The notes: a model not told the origin generated them from the sequence alone. Numbered from the stretch's first letter, positions 44,803 to 55,051 are shown. The stretch is 64,000 nt of DNA from Mangrovibacter plantisponsor (GCF_003182475.1 NZ_QGTS01000004.1:193481-257480), one strand, 5' to 3'. Made by a program: numbers and translations.

Positions 44803-44817
44803 ATGGCGGAAGCGCAG
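44803..44817. repeat. Right attachment site repeat (attR), part of serT 3' end
   Basis: The 15-base sequence ATGGCGGAAGCGCAG, identical to 18447-18461, covers the CCA end and acceptor-side bases of serT (plus one flanking base). Confidence 0.9.
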
Positions 44818-44891
44818 AGATTCGAACTCTGGGACCCTTTCGAGTCGCCGGTTTTCAAGACCGGTGCCTTCAACCGCTCGGCCACACTTCC
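44804..44891 (-). tRNA. serT: tRNA-Ser(UGA)
   Basis: The reverse complement starts GGAAGTGTGGCCGAGC and ends CTCTGCGCTTCCGCCA with the CCA encoded. The anticodon loop reads CTTGAAA with anticodon TGA, and the long variable arm (GACTCGAAAGGGTC) is typical of class II tRNA-Ser. Its 88 nt equal E. coli serT, from which it differs at only a few bases in the variable arm. Its 3' end is the target of the mobile element. Confidence 0.98.
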
Positions 44892-44903
44892 GGAATGAGG
44901 CGC

Positions 44904-44932
44904 ACTATAAACGTCCCCTTGCGTCATGTAAA
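44904..44932 (-). promoter_or_regulatory. serT promoter
   Basis: On the minus strand TTTACA (-35, 44932-44927) and TATAGT (-10, 44909-44904) are 17 bases apart and followed by a GC-rich GCGCC discriminator, the pattern of a stringently controlled stable-RNA promoter. The start would be about 6-8 bases before the tRNA. Confidence 0.85.
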
Positions 44933-45281
44933 GCACCAATTTGTTCGTTTGCTTTAAAAATCAACAAAACGCAGTTATTTGCATGAAAACACGGCATTAT
45001 GGTTAGTTATTCGGCAATAAATTCAGCAACAAAGCGTTATTACTTACCTGACTATAACCAGCCGAACAGAGCAATTGTGGGTAAGCGTATTTGCTTAACT
45101 GCACATGTTCCATTGATTACTCGCAACCGACAGGTAACCTACAGCCCAAATGTCATGAAAACATCAACCTGGCTCTGAAACCCATCAGGACAGGTAAAGA
45201 TGGGTAAACGCGCTTTTCTCGTGAAAAAGCCTTACCTATTCTGAACGCTATGACACCTGTATACATATAGAGAGAGTAAAA
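44933..45281. other. Intergenic region before yccA
   Basis: About 350 bases without a gene. Beyond the serT promoter I see nothing I can name; the yccA promoter and leader must lie in its right part, with GAGAGAG as ribosome site just before the yccA ATG. Confidence 0.5.
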
Positions 45282-45941
45282 ATGGATCGTATAGTTACCT
45301 CTGCCCGCGATCGCTCATCGCTACTCAGTACCCACAAGGTGCTGCGCAACACCTATTTCCTGTTAAGCCTGACACTGGCGTTTTCTGCTATTACTGCAAC
45401 AGCCAGTACAGTACTTGCTCTGCCTTCTCCAGGCCTGATCCTCACCCTGGTAGGCATGTATGGCTTAATGTTCCTGACTTACCGCCTGGCCAATAAACCC
45501 ACCGGCATTATTGCTGCGTTCGCATTTACCGGCTTCTTAGGTTATATCCTCGGCCCTATTTTAAATGCTTACTTGTCGGCTGGAATGGGTGATGTCATTG
45601 GTATGGCGCTGGGTGGCACCGCGTTGGTATTTTTCTGCTGCTCCGCTTATGTGCTGACAACCCGCAAAGATATGTCTTTCCTGGGCGGTATGTTAATGGC
45701 CGGGATCGTTGTGGTTCTGATTGGCATGGTTGCCAACATTTTCCTGCAACTGCCTGCCCTGCACCTGGCTATCAGCGCCGTGTTTATTCTGATTTCCTCA
45801 GGGGCCATCCTGTATGAAACCAGCAATATCATTCATGGTGGTGAAACGAACTACATTCGTGCAACCGTCAGCCTGTATGTGTCGTTGTACAACATCTTCG
45901 TTAGCCTGCTGAGTATTCTGGGCTTTGCCAGCCGCGACTGA
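45282..45941 (+). CDS. yccA: YccA, Bax-inhibitor-1 family membrane protein, FtsH modulator
   Basis: The 219-residue protein has seven predicted helices and the E. coli YccA layout: short basic head ([20 protein letters not shown]), helices from about residue 24 and the C-terminal [20 protein letters not shown]. In E. coli YccA binds the FtsH protease and slows it, protecting SecY from degradation. GAGAGAG lies before the ATG. It is a single-gene unit followed by a strong terminator. Confidence 0.95.
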   Translation: MDRIVTSARDRSSLLSTHKVLRNTYFLLSLTLAFSAITATASTVLALPSPGLILTLVGMYGLMFLTYRLANKPTGIIAAFAFTGFLGYILGPILNAYLSAGMGDVIGMALGGTALVFFCCSAYVLTTRKDMSFLGGMLMAGIVVVLIGMVANIFLQLPALHLAISAVFILISSGAILYETSNIIHGGETNYIRATVSLYVSLYNIFVSLLSILGFASRD

Positions 45942-45971
45942 TCCTGTCGCCCTGCCAGCCTTTTACTGAAT

Positions 45972-46000
45972 CGCCCCGCCATTGTGCGGGGCGCTTTTTT
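45972..46000 (+). terminator. Terminator of yccA
   Basis: CGCCCCGC and GCGGGGCG form an 8-bp stem with a CATTGT loop followed by CTTTTTT. Confidence 0.93.
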
Positions 46001-46074
46001 GGTGCCGGCAAAGAAAGTGCTACACTGAGCGCCATTGTTATTAGTTGATAACCGAATTTAGTGAACAAAATAGT

Positions 46075-46404
46075 ATGTTGATGTTTAACGGCACCGAAAT
46101 TGAGACAGACACCGAAGGCTACCTGAAAGACACCGGGCTGTGGAGTAAACCGCTGGCAGAAGCTATTGCGCAAAATGAAGGTATTTCCCTAAGCGCAGAA
46201 CACTGGGAAGTGGTTATGTTTGTCCGCGATTTTTACCTAGAATTTAATACCTCCCCTGCCATTCGCATGCTGGTCAAAGCAATGGCAAAAACTTTTGGGG
46301 AAGAAAAAGGAAATAGCCGCTACCTTTACCGTTTGTTTCCTAAAGGCCCGGCAAAACAGGCGACTAAAATTGCCGGTTTGCCCAAGCCTGTAAAATGTAT
46401 CTAA
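46075..46404 (+). CDS. tusE: TusE, sulfur relay protein for tRNA 2-thiouridine
   Basis: The ATG at 46075 gives 109 residues, the length of E. coli TusE; an earlier in-frame start at 46045 lacks homology. The C-terminal end is nearly invariant, with the sulfur-accepting Cys in GLPKPVKCI, the second residue from the end. TusE takes persulfide from TusD of the TusBCD complex and passes it to MnmA for s2U34 synthesis. It converges on yccX and shares no spacer with it. Confidence 0.97.
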   Translation: MLMFNGTEIETDTEGYLKDTGLWSKPLAEAIAQNEGISLSAEHWEVVMFVRDFYLEFNTSPAIRMLVKAMAKTFGEEKGNSRYLYRLFPKGPAKQATKIAGLPKPVKCI

Positions 46405-46686
46405 CTAATAGCGGATACCAAAGTTGGTCCACTCGCGCTGAGGGTGGTGAGGCTCTGTGAGAACGCTCTCTACTCTTGCACTGCGTGGGCCGCCCGCTTT
46501 CAGCCAGGTGATTAAAGCTTCTACTGCATCCTGCTCCCCGCAGGCCAGTACTTCAACGCTGCCGTCATCCAGATTACGGGCATACCCTGTCACCCCCAAT
46601 CTTTTCGCTTCAAACTGGGTGCTGTAACGAAACCCCACCCCCTGAACCCGGCCATGAACCCAGGCCATTACGCAATATGCAGCCAT
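46405..46686 (-). CDS. yccX: Acylphosphatase YccX
   Basis: The ATG at 46686 gives 93 residues. The acylphosphatase signature [11 protein letters not shown] contains the catalytic Arg, and the Asn in [13 protein letters not shown] is the second catalytic residue. The frame extends upstream but not with family sequence. It hydrolyses acyl phosphates in the cytoplasm. It ends one base after tusE on the opposite strand. Confidence 0.95.
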   Translation of the reverse strand: MAAYCVMAWVHGRVQGVGFRYSTQFEAKRLGVTGYARNLDDGSVEVLACGEQDAVEALITWLKAGGPRSARVESVLTEPHHPQREWTNFGIRY

Positions 46687-46866
46687 TTCCCCGTCTCCTG
46701 GCAAAAACCTGTATGCGTTAAGTATACAAGAGTTGCTTTTCTGGTACCTCCCAGAAACAAAACGCAACAGTAAGTGGTTCGGTAATGCTGCCTGGCACGC
46801 AATGTGCTACGCTACGCACCTTTCCGATATTAATTCTATGCTGTCTCGCGTTTAAGGTAACCCCTG

Positions 46867-48093
46867 ATGAGTAAACCCTCAATTTCCACTTCATTGTCTG
46901 GTTCTCTGCCCCGTCTGGTGCTGGCTAAAGGCCGTGAAAAATCACTCCTGCGCCGCCACCCCTGGGTATTTTCTGGTGCAGTTTCTCGTATTGAAGGGAA
47001 AGCCGGTAGCGGAGAAACTGTTGATATTGTTGACCATCAGGGGAACTGGATTGCCAGAGGCGCGCTGTCACCGGCATCACAAATCCGTGCCCGCGTGTGG
47101 ACATTCGATGCCGAAGAGCACATTGACGTTGATTTCTTTATCCGCAAGTTACGCCAGGCACAACTCTGGCGAGACTGGCTGGCAGAAAAAGACGGTCTGG
47201 ACAGTTACCGCCTGGTTGCCGGTGAATCTGACGGGCTCCCGGGGATTACTATTGACAGGTTTGGTTCTTTTTTAGTGTTACAGCTGCTCTCAGCGGGCGC
47301 CGAACATCAACGAGAAGCGCTGATTACGGCATTACAAACCTGTTACCCGGAAAGTTCGTTATACGAACGTTCTGATGTGGCCGTACGCAAAAAAGAAGGG
47401 TTGCCACTTGCCCAGGGGCTTATCAGTGGTGAGATGCCTCCGCCACTGCTGCCGATTAAAGAACATGAAATGCAATTACTGGTGGATATCCGCCAGGGCC
47501 ACAAAACTGGCTATTACCTCGATCAACGAGACAGCAGGCTGGCTACACGGCGCTATGTTGAAAACAAACGGGTACTGAACTGTTTTTCTTACACAGGTGG
47601 ATTCGCTGTCTCTGCATTAATTGGTGGCTGTAAAGAAGTTGTCAGCGTTGATACCTCACAGGAAGCGCTGGATGTCGCACGCCAGAACGTCGTGCTGAAT
47701 AAACTGGATGTGAGCAAGGCTCAGTTTGTTCGCGACGATGTTTTCAAACTGTTGCGCAAATACCGTGACCAGGGGGAAAAATTCGATGTTATCGTAATGG
47801 ACCCACCCAAGTTTGTGGAAAATAAGAACCAGCTGGCGGGTGCCTGCCGTGGTTACAAAGATATCAATATGCTGGCGATTCAGTTGCTCAACCCGGGCGG
47901 TGTCTTGCTTACTTTCTCATGCTCCGGGCTGATGACCAGTGATTTATTCCAGAAAATTGTTGCCGACGCCGCCATTGATGCCGGGCGTGATATACAATTT
48001 ATAGAGCAGTTCCGTCAGGCAGCGGACCACCCGGTTATCGCAACATACCCGGAAGGGTTATACCTGAAAGGGTTTGCCTGCCGCATCATGTAA
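46867..48093 (+). CDS. rlmI: RlmI, 23S rRNA m5C1962 methyltransferase
   Basis: 408 residues, 12 more than E. coli RlmI because of a longer N-terminal head ([15 protein letters not shown]). The PUA domain begins at [20 protein letters not shown]; the SAM domain holds [13 protein letters not shown] (motif I) and [13 protein letters not shown] (motif IV). AAGGTAA lies before the ATG. It methylates C1962 of 23S rRNA. The Cys in FSCSGLM matches the RFM catalytic Cys. Confidence 0.96.
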   Translation: MSKPSISTSLSGSLPRLVLAKGREKSLLRRHPWVFSGAVSRIEGKAGSGETVDIVDHQGNWIARGALSPASQIRARVWTFDAEEHIDVDFFIRKLRQAQLWRDWLAEKDGLDSYRLVAGESDGLPGITIDRFGSFLVLQLLSAGAEHQREALITALQTCYPESSLYERSDVAVRKKEGLPLAQGLISGEMPPPLLPIKEHEMQLLVDIRQGHKTGYYLDQRDSRLATRRYVENKRVLNCFSYTGGFAVSALIGGCKEVVSVDTSQEALDVARQNVVLNKLDVSKAQFVRDDVFKLLRKYRDQGEKFDVIVMDPPKFVENKNQLAGACRGYKDINMLAIQLLNPGGVLLTFSCSGLMTSDLFQKIVADAAIDAGRDIQFIEQFRQAADHPVIATYPEGLYLKGFACRIM

Positions 48094-48162
48094 CTTGAAA
48101 CCCAATGGTCTTGCCCTCATCTATAGTAGTAACAGAAGAGGCAAGACTCCGGGGAGGTATAT

Positions 48163-48480
48163 ATGATTGCCAGCAAATTCGGTATTGGTCAGCAAGTGCG
48201 CCACTCCTTGCTGGGTTACCTCGGTGTGGTAGTGGATATCGATGCAGAATATTCGCTGGATGAACCCGCGGAAGATGAGCTGGGTGCAGATTATTCACTA
48301 CGCAAAGCGCCCTGGTACCATGTTGTGATGGAAGATGACGAAGGCCAGCCGGTTCATACGTACCTGGCTGAGGCGCAATTGAGTGGTGAAATCGCCGACG
48401 AACACCCTGAGCAGCCATCAATGGATGAACTGGCTGCCACCATACAGCGTAAACTGGCATCTCCCGTACTTCGTAACTGA
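48163..48480 (+). CDS. hspQ: HspQ, heat-shock protein, specificity-enhancing factor of Lon
   Basis: 105 residues, identical in length to E. coli HspQ and matching throughout ([20 protein letters not shown], then [20 protein letters not shown]). In E. coli it promotes degradation of denatured DnaA and in Yersinia it is a Lon specificity factor. GGGGAGG lies 9 bases before the ATG, an unusually strong site. Confidence 0.96.
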   Translation: MIASKFGIGQQVRHSLLGYLGVVVDIDAEYSLDEPAEDELGADYSLRKAPWYHVVMEDDEGQPVHTYLAEAQLSGEIADEHPEQPSMDELAATIQRKLASPVLRN

Positions 48481-48594
48481 CTTGCGTTAGCCAGGTATAA
48501 GCCTTTATCTGGCCTCAATCTGGCTGGCACATTTTTCCCTGGCTGCAATTATCCTGGTGCCAGACACTGGCTAAAAGTCGTGCAGCATGAGTAA

Positions 48595-49014
48595 TTACTG
48601 CTTATTCAGCCCAAGCCGGGGAATTTCAATAGCCGGGCAGCGGTCCATAACAACATTCAGCCCGGCATCTTTAGCCAGTACCGCAGCCTGTTCATTGATT
48701 ACGCCCAGTTGCATCCATACTGTTTTCGCCCCAACAGCAATTGCGTCTTGCGTCACTTCATACGCAGCTTCTGAATTACGAAACACATCCACCATATCCA
48801 CTGGCTCAGGGATATCCTGTAAGCGTGCATAACCTTGCTGCCCCATCAACGTTTTGCCTGCCACTTTTGGGGAAACAGGAATAACGTGATAACCCTGTTC
48901 CAGCAAAAAGGCCATGACCCGATAACTCGGCCTGTCCGCCTTATCACTGGCACCCACCAGCGCAATAGTGTGAGCCTGTTGCAGAATGCGTGCTATTTCA
49001 TTATCTGTCATCAT
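48595..49014 (-). CDS. yccU: CoA-binding protein YccU
   Basis: 139 residues with a Rossmann CoA-binding fold: TIALVGASDKADRPSYRVM (GASDKxxRPSY) and VWMQLGVINEQAAVLAKDAG. E. coli YccU (137 aa) aligns well, including the C-terminal DRCPAIEIPRLGL. Function unknown; the CoA-binding assignment is by family. It is divergent from mgsA. Confidence 0.93.
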   Translation of the reverse strand: MMTDNEIARILQQAHTIALVGASDKADRPSYRVMAFLLEQGYHVIPVSPKVAGKTLMGQQGYARLQDIPEPVDMVDVFRNSEAAYEVTQDAIAVGAKTVWMQLGVINEQAAVLAKDAGLNVVMDRCPAIEIPRLGLNKQ

Positions 49015-49190
49015 GTTTTCCTTATCATAACCAGTTATGAGTCTACTATATCATTACCTGCCTGGCCTGGTACTAACCGGGAAAAACCTGTCAGCCACTT
49101 GAACAACATCACTTTTTTTGCGCTGGCGTATTGAAGCTGGAGCAACATCCAGTAATCTGTAGGGACTTTAATCAGGCTGGTGAACTCTTT

Positions 49191-49649
49191 ATGGAACTGA
49201 CAACTCGTACACTGAGCGCAAGCAAACATATTGCGCTGGTTGCTCACGATCATTGTAAAACACTTCTTCTTAACTGGACCCGGAAGCATCAGTCCATCCT
49301 TGAAAAACACACACTGTATGCAACAGGAACTACTGGTAACCTGATTCAGAGAGAAACCGGGCTGAATGTGCACGCTATGCTCAGTGGCCCAATGGGTGGT
49401 GACCAGCAAGTCGGTGCGATGATCTCTGAAGGGAAAATTGATGTACTGATCTTTTTCTGGGATCCACTCAATGCCGTTCCACATGACCCGGATGTCAAAG
49501 CGTTACTGCGCCTTGCCACCGTGTGGAATATACCGGTCGCGACCAACGCTTCTACCGCAAACTTTATTATTGAATCGCCTGAATTCAGCCAGCCGGTTGA
49601 TATCCAGATCCCGGATTATCAACGCTACCTGGCTGAACGCCTGAAGTAA
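49191..49649 (+). CDS. mgsA: Methylglyoxal synthase MgsA
   Basis: The ATG at 49191 gives 152 residues, the E. coli length; the upstream start at 49131 adds 20 residues without homology. The fold is clear: [23 protein letters not shown] (Asp71 catalytic base) and [14 protein letters not shown] (Asp101), with the phosphate-binding STG-like ATGTTGNL. It turns dihydroxyacetone phosphate into methylglyoxal, an overflow bypass of lower glycolysis. Convergent with helD by 3 bp. Confidence 0.97.
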   Translation: MELTTRTLSASKHIALVAHDHCKTLLLNWTRKHQSILEKHTLYATGTTGNLIQRETGLNVHAMLSGPMGGDQQVGAMISEGKIDVLIFFWDPLNAVPHDPDVKALLRLATVWNIPVATNASTANFIIESPEFSQPVDIQIPDYQRYLAERLK

Positions 49650-49652
49650 TCT

Positions 49653-51707
49653 TCAGGGCTTTTTCAATACAGGCACACCGAGCGCTTTGAGAGTATCCAC
49701 AAAACGGGAAGGCTGCTCTTTGTTATACAGCAGCCACACTTTTTGCCTTGCCCGGGTCATTGCCACATAGAGTAAACGCCGCTCTTCGGCATCGGGAAAC
49801 TCTTCAGCTATTGGCAGCAGCCCTTGTTCAAGAATGGTTTCACGTGCAGGTGCCGGGAAACCATCTTTCCCTTCCTGCAAGGCGCAAATAATCACGTAGT
49901 CTGCTTCCTGCCCTTTGCTGGCATGAACCGTCATAAAAGTTATCTGCAATTTGGGCCAGCGTGTAGCGGCCTGTTGAAGAAGTTCAGGGCGCAGATAATG
50001 GTAACGGGCCAGCACCAGAATGGTTTCATCGGGTTTAACATAACCACTCATTTTGTCGAGCAGTGCATGAAGTTGCGTGTCTTCCAGCAGGTTAACCGCT
50101 TTTTTGTCCCCTTTGCGCACGCTGTTCAACGGCTTTTCACGTTGGTTTGGGTTTTGTTGGATGAAAGCGTTGGCGATTTCGCCAATACGGGAATGGAAAC
50201 GGTAAGTGGTATCAAGAGCACATTCATCCCCCTGGCCGAAATGCTCATTGAATGAAGTAGTTAAATCAATTGCTGCACCACTAAAACGGTAAATTGCCTG
50301 CCAGTCGTCGCCCACGGCATACAGTGAAGTCTGTGAGTTTTGCTGCTGTAGAGCACCAAGTAAAGCTGCGCGTTGTGGTGAAATATCCTGAAATTCATCA
50401 ACCAGAATATACTTCCACGGGCTGATAAAACGCCCTTTTTCCAGTACATTCACCGCCTGATGAATCAGGCCCGAAAAATCGAGCGCATTGTCATCTTTTA
50501 GTGACTTTTTCCACGCTTTTACTAATGGTGCCATCAGGCGAATATGCTTCTGGAAAGTGTCCCGAATAGCTTCAGGCGCGCTGGAAATCATATCTGCCTG
50601 GGAGCCTCCATGCATACGAATCAACCCCAGCCAGCTTTCCAGACGGGGAGCAAGGCGTTTTTTAACACTGTTATCCTGCCAAAAATCCCCTTCAGGCAAG
50701 GTCCATTCCAGTTCCTCTTCAAGCCACTGCCGCCAGCCTTTCGCCTGTGCTTTCTTTTCCTGGCATTGTGTTGACCAGGTATCAAGGAGTAACTGGTGCC
50801 TCATGGCAGTGTTACTCTCCAGCTCACTGATTTGCGGTGCCTTACGGCCACCCTGCTCAATAATATAACGGGCAAGAGAATGGAATGTGCGGGCAGTAAT
50901 ATCACCCGTATGAAGCCGGGCCTGGATGCGCTGATCCATTTCTTGTGCGGCCTTACGGCCGAATGCCAGCAGCAAAATTTGGTCTGCACTCGCCAGATTG
51001 CGCGTAAGAAGCCAGCCAGCACGAGCAACCAGAACGGAGGTTTTTCCGCTACCTGCCCCCGCCAGCACCAACATATTTTTTTCGCCATTCACCACAGCCC
51101 GGGCCTGAGAGGCATTTAACGGCGCGCTTTCTACCTGAGCGAAGAAATCCGCATGGCGCTCCAGCATCACATCCGTGTAGTGCTGATTATGCGCAAGGCG
51201 CTTAGCCCGGGCATCATCCAGCCAGTTTTTACAGGATAACCAGGTGTCACGGCACGCATCAAAGGCTGGGATACGCTGGTCAGGAAGAGGTAATGCCTGC
51301 AACACTTGCCGGGTACGCTGGCAAATTTCATCCACTTTATCCAGGCTGAGCCATTTATCTTCAGGCGCTGCTTCCTGGTACCAGGCGACCAGGTTATTCA
51401 AAGCTTCTGCTGCAACCTGGCTCATTTCCTCACCCCACTGTTCCCAGCGTTCATTGAGGTGATGCCAGAAACGTTGAGTTTCGCTCCATTCCGTTCCATG
51501 CAGGCGAACAACTTTATTATCGGGCAGGACAAACTCCAGCTCGCCCCATACCAGACCCCGTTTGCAGTTAATAGCTATCAATTGGTTAAACGGGATAAGA
51601 TATTCATGCTTATCGCCAGCCACATTTACGCCAGCATTGAGTAATGTGACCCGATTATAAGGGTGCTGGGCCAGGTGTTTCCCCAGTGCGGTTGCTTTTA
51701 GTTCCAT
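49653..51707 (-). CDS. helD: DNA helicase IV, HelD
   Basis: 684 residues, a UvrD/Rep superfamily 1A helicase of E. coli HelD type. The N-terminal ~190 residues form the helicase-IV-specific extension; Walker A is LAGAGSGKTSVLVARAG (about 215), the Q-type NASQARAVV precedes it, motif II is VDEFQDISPQR and the C-terminal motif VAMTRARQKVW. It unwinds DNA 3' to 5'. It ends 3 bp from mgsA and is divergent from yccF. Confidence 0.97.
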   Translation of the reverse strand: MELKATALGKHLAQHPYNRVTLLNAGVNVAGDKHEYLIPFNQLIAINCKRGLVWGELEFVLPDNKVVRLHGTEWSETQRFWHHLNERWEQWGEEMSQVAAEALNNLVAWYQEAAPEDKWLSLDKVDEICQRTRQVLQALPLPDQRIPAFDACRDTWLSCKNWLDDARAKRLAHNQHYTDVMLERHADFFAQVESAPLNASQARAVVNGEKNMLVLAGAGSGKTSVLVARAGWLLTRNLASADQILLLAFGRKAAQEMDQRIQARLHTGDITARTFHSLARYIIEQGGRKAPQISELESNTAMRHQLLLDTWSTQCQEKKAQAKGWRQWLEEELEWTLPEGDFWQDNSVKKRLAPRLESWLGLIRMHGGSQADMISSAPEAIRDTFQKHIRLMAPLVKAWKKSLKDDNALDFSGLIHQAVNVLEKGRFISPWKYILVDEFQDISPQRAALLGALQQQNSQTSLYAVGDDWQAIYRFSGAAIDLTTSFNEHFGQGDECALDTTYRFHSRIGEIANAFIQQNPNQREKPLNSVRKGDKKAVNLLEDTQLHALLDKMSGYVKPDETILVLARYHYLRPELLQQAATRWPKLQITFMTVHASKGQEADYVIICALQEGKDGFPAPARETILEQGLLPIAEEFPDAEERRLLYVAMTRARQKVWLLYNKEQPSRFVDTLKALGVPVLKKP

Positions 51708-51829
51708 TATCAGGCCTGATTATCCGGTTTTTATGTCAGTGTACCTGCGAGAGAAATCGTGCTCCAGAGTAAAAACACGATACAATTACCAGGGTTATTC
51801 TCCGCCATGTCACATAGCTATGAGATATT

Positions 51830-52276
51830 ATGAGAACCGTATTAAACATTCTTAACTTTGTTCTGGGTGGTTTCCTGACCACTCTCAGTTGGCTCCTGGC
51901 AACACTGGTTAGCATTGTGTTGATCTTCACGCTGCCATTAACCCGCTCATGCTGGGAAATTACACGCCTTTCGCTTTTCCCATTTGGTAATGAAGCGGTA
52001 CATGTTGATGTGTTGTACCCGGAACGCAAAAATGAGCTGATGAATGCGGGTGGAACGCTGCTTAATGTCTTCTGGTTTGTAGTGTTCGGCTGGTGGTTGT
52101 GCCTGCTGCATATCAGCACCGGGATAATACAATGCCTGAGTATCATTGGCATTCCGGTGGGTATTGCCAATTTTAAACTGGCGGCAATCGCTTTATGGCC
52201 CGTTGGCCGCCGAGTGGTTTCTGTTGAGGTAGCTCAGGCAGCCCGGGAAGCCAATGCCCGTGGTCGTTTCCGCTAA
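51830..52276 (+). CDS. yccF: YccF inner-membrane protein
   Basis: 148 residues with at least four hydrophobic helices arranged as two repeated YccF domains (FVLGGFLTTLSWLLATLVSI, then TLLNVFWFVVFGWWLCLLHI). E. coli YccF is the same length. Function unknown. It lies 8 bp before yccS, and in E. coli the two are co-transcribed. Confidence 0.95.
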   Translation: MRTVLNILNFVLGGFLTTLSWLLATLVSIVLIFTLPLTRSCWEITRLSLFPFGNEAVHVDVLYPERKNELMNAGGTLLNVFWFVVFGWWLCLLHISTGIIQCLSIIGIPVGIANFKLAAIALWPVGRRVVSVEVAQAAREANARGRFR

Positions 52277-52284
52277 ACGGGGCT

Positions 52285-54420
52285 ATGTCTGCAATGTTCA
52301 TTTCCCAATGGCTGCGCCGTTATACATGGAAAAGTAGCTGGCTTTATAACTTGCGCATTTTTGTTGCTCTGCTGGGTGCGGCTGCGTTTCCCTGGTGGCT
52401 CGGTGAAGTTCGCCTCACCATTCCATTAACTTTAGGTGTGGTGGCCGCAGCTCTTACCGACCTGGACGACAGGCTGGCTGGCCGGCTCAAAAATCTGCTT
52501 ATCACACTGCTGTGTTTTTTTATCGCATCGGCATCTGTTGAGTTGTTGTTCCCCTGGCCCTGGTTGTTCACCCTCGGCCTGATGAGTTCCACCTGCGGTT
52601 TTATTCTGCTTGGCGGGCTTGGGCAGCGTTATGCCACCATTGCCTTTGGGGCACTACTGATTGCCATCTATACCATGCTTGGTGTTTCGCTGTACGAGCA
52701 CTGGTACCAGCAGCCTCTGTTCCTGCTCGCTGGCGCAATATGGTACAACCTGCTGACACTGTCTGGTCATTTGATCTTCCCGGTACGCCCGCTGCAGGAC
52801 AACCTGTCTCGTTGCTACAAACAACTGGCGTATTTTTTAGAGATAAAATCACGGTTGTTTGACCCTGATATTGAAAGCGATGCACAGGCGCCACTCTATG
52901 AACTGGCAATGGCCAACAGTGATGTGGTTAATACCCTGAACCAAACCAAGGCCTCGCTACTGACCCGCTTGCGGGGTGACCGCGGGCAAAAAAATACGCG
53001 CCGCACACTGCACTATTATTTTGTGGCTCAGGATATCCATGAAAGAGCGAATTCGTCGCACATTCAGTACCAGGGCCTGCGAGATAAGTTTCGCCACAGC
53101 GACATTATGTTCCGTTTCCAGCGCATATTGTTTATGCAATCTCAGGCCTGCAACCAACTTGCACGATGCATTTTGTCCCGCACACCTTATTCACACGATA
53201 CTCGCTTTGACAATGCGTTCACTCACCTGGATACCGCAATGGCGCGCATTAAAGCCAGCCAGCCGTTAATGCCTGAGTTAACCGCGCTGGATTATCTGAT
53301 AAACAATTTACGCGCTATTGATGCGCAACTGGCAACAATTGAGTCGGAGCAGACAGAAGCCGGAATCAAGCAGGATACAGACAACCGCCTGGCCGATGAC
53401 GGGATAACCGGGTTCAGTGACATCTGGCTGCGCTTAAGCCGCAACCTTACACCTGAATCTGCTCTCTTCCGCCATGCTATTCGGATGTCTGTTGTATTAT
53501 GCATTGGCTATGCCTTCATACAATTTACCGGAATGAACCATGGCTACTGGATTTTGCTCACCAGCCTGTTTGTTTGCCAGCCCAACTATAACGCCACCCG
53601 GCACCGCCTGACCCTGCGAGTCATTGGTACTCTGGTTGGGGTTGCCATTGGTATTCCAGTGTTGTGGTTTGTTCCCTCACTGGAAGGCCAACTGGTGTTA
53701 ATCGTTATTACTGGCGTGTTGTTTTTCGCATTCCGTAATGTGCAGTATGCCCATGCGACAATGTTTATCACCTTGTTGGTGTTACTGTGTTTTAACCTGC
53801 TGGGCGAAGGCTTTGAAGTTGCGCTGCCACGAATAATTGACACATTACTGGGTTGCGCAATTGCATGGGCTGCAGTTTCCTTTATTTGGCCTGACTGGCG
53901 TTTCAGGCGTTTACCGCAGGTAGCTGACCGCGCCATTAATGCCAACTGCCGCTACCTGGACGCTATTCTTGAGCAATACCACCAGGGCAGAGATAACCGC
54001 CTGGCTTACCGTATTGCCCGCCGCGATGCCTACAACCGGGATGCAGAACTGGCATCCGTTGTCTCAAACATGTCTTCCGAGCCACATATGACGCCTGAAG
54101 TTCGTGAAGCAGCTTTCCGCCTGTTGTGCCTGAACCACACATTTAATAGTTATATCTCTGCGCTGGGCGCTCACCGCGAGAAGCTCAGTAACAACCAGAT
54201 ACTGGCAATTCTTGATGATGCCGTCTGTTATGTAGACGATGCGTTGCACCACGAACCCGCCGATGAAGATAAAGTTCAGCAAGCCCTGGCAGGGCTGGTG
54301 CAACGCATTGGCAACCAGGACCAGAAGTCTGATGGCAAAGAGCCACTGGTTCTTCAACAGATTGGTTTACTGGTTTCTATACTGCCCGAGCTTTCAAAAC
54401 TGCGCACCCAGATTAGTTAG
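52285..54420 (+). CDS. yccS: YccS, FUSC-family inner-membrane protein
   Basis: 711 residues, near E. coli YccS (717-720). It has two blocks of membrane helices (about 20-150 and 390-510) separated by soluble helical regions, as usual for YccS/YhfK (FUSC) proteins. AYIFIWPDW-like AAVSFIWPDWRFRRLP follows the second block. An efflux role is a family inference. It overlaps the opposing sxy gene by 8 bp. Confidence 0.94.
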   Translation: MSAMFISQWLRRYTWKSSWLYNLRIFVALLGAAAFPWWLGEVRLTIPLTLGVVAAALTDLDDRLAGRLKNLLITLLCFFIASASVELLFPWPWLFTLGLMSSTCGFILLGGLGQRYATIAFGALLIAIYTMLGVSLYEHWYQQPLFLLAGAIWYNLLTLSGHLIFPVRPLQDNLSRCYKQLAYFLEIKSRLFDPDIESDAQAPLYELAMANSDVVNTLNQTKASLLTRLRGDRGQKNTRRTLHYYFVAQDIHERANSSHIQYQGLRDKFRHSDIMFRFQRILFMQSQACNQLARCILSRTPYSHDTRFDNAFTHLDTAMARIKASQPLMPELTALDYLINNLRAIDAQLATIESEQTEAGIKQDTDNRLADDGITGFSDIWLRLSRNLTPESALFRHAIRMSVVLCIGYAFIQFTGMNHGYWILLTSLFVCQPNYNATRHRLTLRVIGTLVGVAIGIPVLWFVPSLEGQLVLIVITGVLFFAFRNVQYAHATMFITLLVLLCFNLLGEGFEVALPRIIDTLLGCAIAWAAVSFIWPDWRFRRLPQVADRAINANCRYLDAILEQYHQGRDNRLAYRIARRDAYNRDAELASVVSNMSSEPHMTPEVREAAFRLLCLNHTFNSYISALGAHREKLSNNQILAILDDAVCYVDDALHHEPADEDKVQQALAGLVQRIGNQDQKSDGKEPLVLQQIGLLVSILPELSKLRTQIS

Positions 54421-55051
54421 GTTTGCGCCGCGCTTTGTCTCTGGCTTCCTGCTCGAGTTGTTGCTTTGCCCACTCGTTAAGCTCCCACTGCCTTTGCCGT
54501 GGGAGCGCTTCGCTATGGGAACCCGTTATTGCTCCCTCCAAAGAGAGAAGTACTTTGGCTCCCAGGGTATTGCACCGCCGGCGCAGCATTATCCAGCATG
54601 CCTTCGCCCCTTTGTTTTTCAGGGTTTCAATATCGCGGATACCCGCTTCCCAGAGCATCATCTCCAGGCCGAAAGTTACGTTGGGCAAATCTTTAATTCT
54701 CCGGACAGCCTGTTTTTCCAGCTTTTCTTTTTTAGCGGCATCAAGCGCATGCCCCGCAAGGGTGATGAGCTGAGCGTCATCGTTCCACAACGCTTCATCA
54801 ACACAGTAATAGTTCAGTGACAAAGGACGGCCACGCTTATGTGTGACCAATAGCGGCAAATTACGCGAGGTAAAGTAGGCTGCATTTTCTTCACAGGCAC
54901 GTAAGTAGAGCTGCCCTTTACTTACCATGGCAAAAGCAACATTGTCGGCCATAATGCTGTACCCGCCGAACAAAGTCCGGGAAGAAATGTGGCCCAGAGA
55001 AGAGAGTTTTTCTAATGACGCCTTGATGCGTGGAGTGGAAACCTTTCCCAT
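54413..55051 (-). CDS. sxy: Sxy/TfoX, competence regulator
   Basis: 212 residues with the TfoX N-terminal domain (ISSRTLFGGYSIMADNVAFA, about 20-45) and the C-terminal TfoX domain (IKDLPNVTFGLEMMLWEAGI, about 120-140). Sxy acts with CRP at CRP-S sites to switch on DNA-uptake genes. In E. coli it is divergent from sulA, as here. Confidence 0.95.
   Translation of the reverse strand: MGKVSTPRIKASLEKLSSLGHISSRTLFGGYSIMADNVAFAMVSKGQLYLRACEENAAYFTSRNLPLLVTHKRGRPLSLNYYCVDEALWNDDAQLITLAGHALDAAKKEKLEKQAVRRIKDLPNVTFGLEMMLWEAGIRDIETLKNKGAKACWIMLRRRCNTLGAKVLLSLEGAITGSHSEALPRQRQWELNEWAKQQLEQEARDKARRKPN

Larger units (their letters stand above)
18447..44817. mobile_element. Integrative mobilizable element in serT (26.4 kb)
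   Basis: The element is bounded by the two 15-bp copies of the serT 3' end. It holds a P4-type integrase at the left, an AlpA regulator near the right, a MobQ/MobA-L-like relaxase and TraD-like genes, but no type IV secretion genes. Coding DNA is AT-rich and full of unrecognised small genes, unlike the flanking chromosome. The reading as a mobilizable rather than self-transmissible element is an inference from these absences. The tRNA gene stays intact because the repeat rebuilds its 3' end. Confidence 0.88.
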
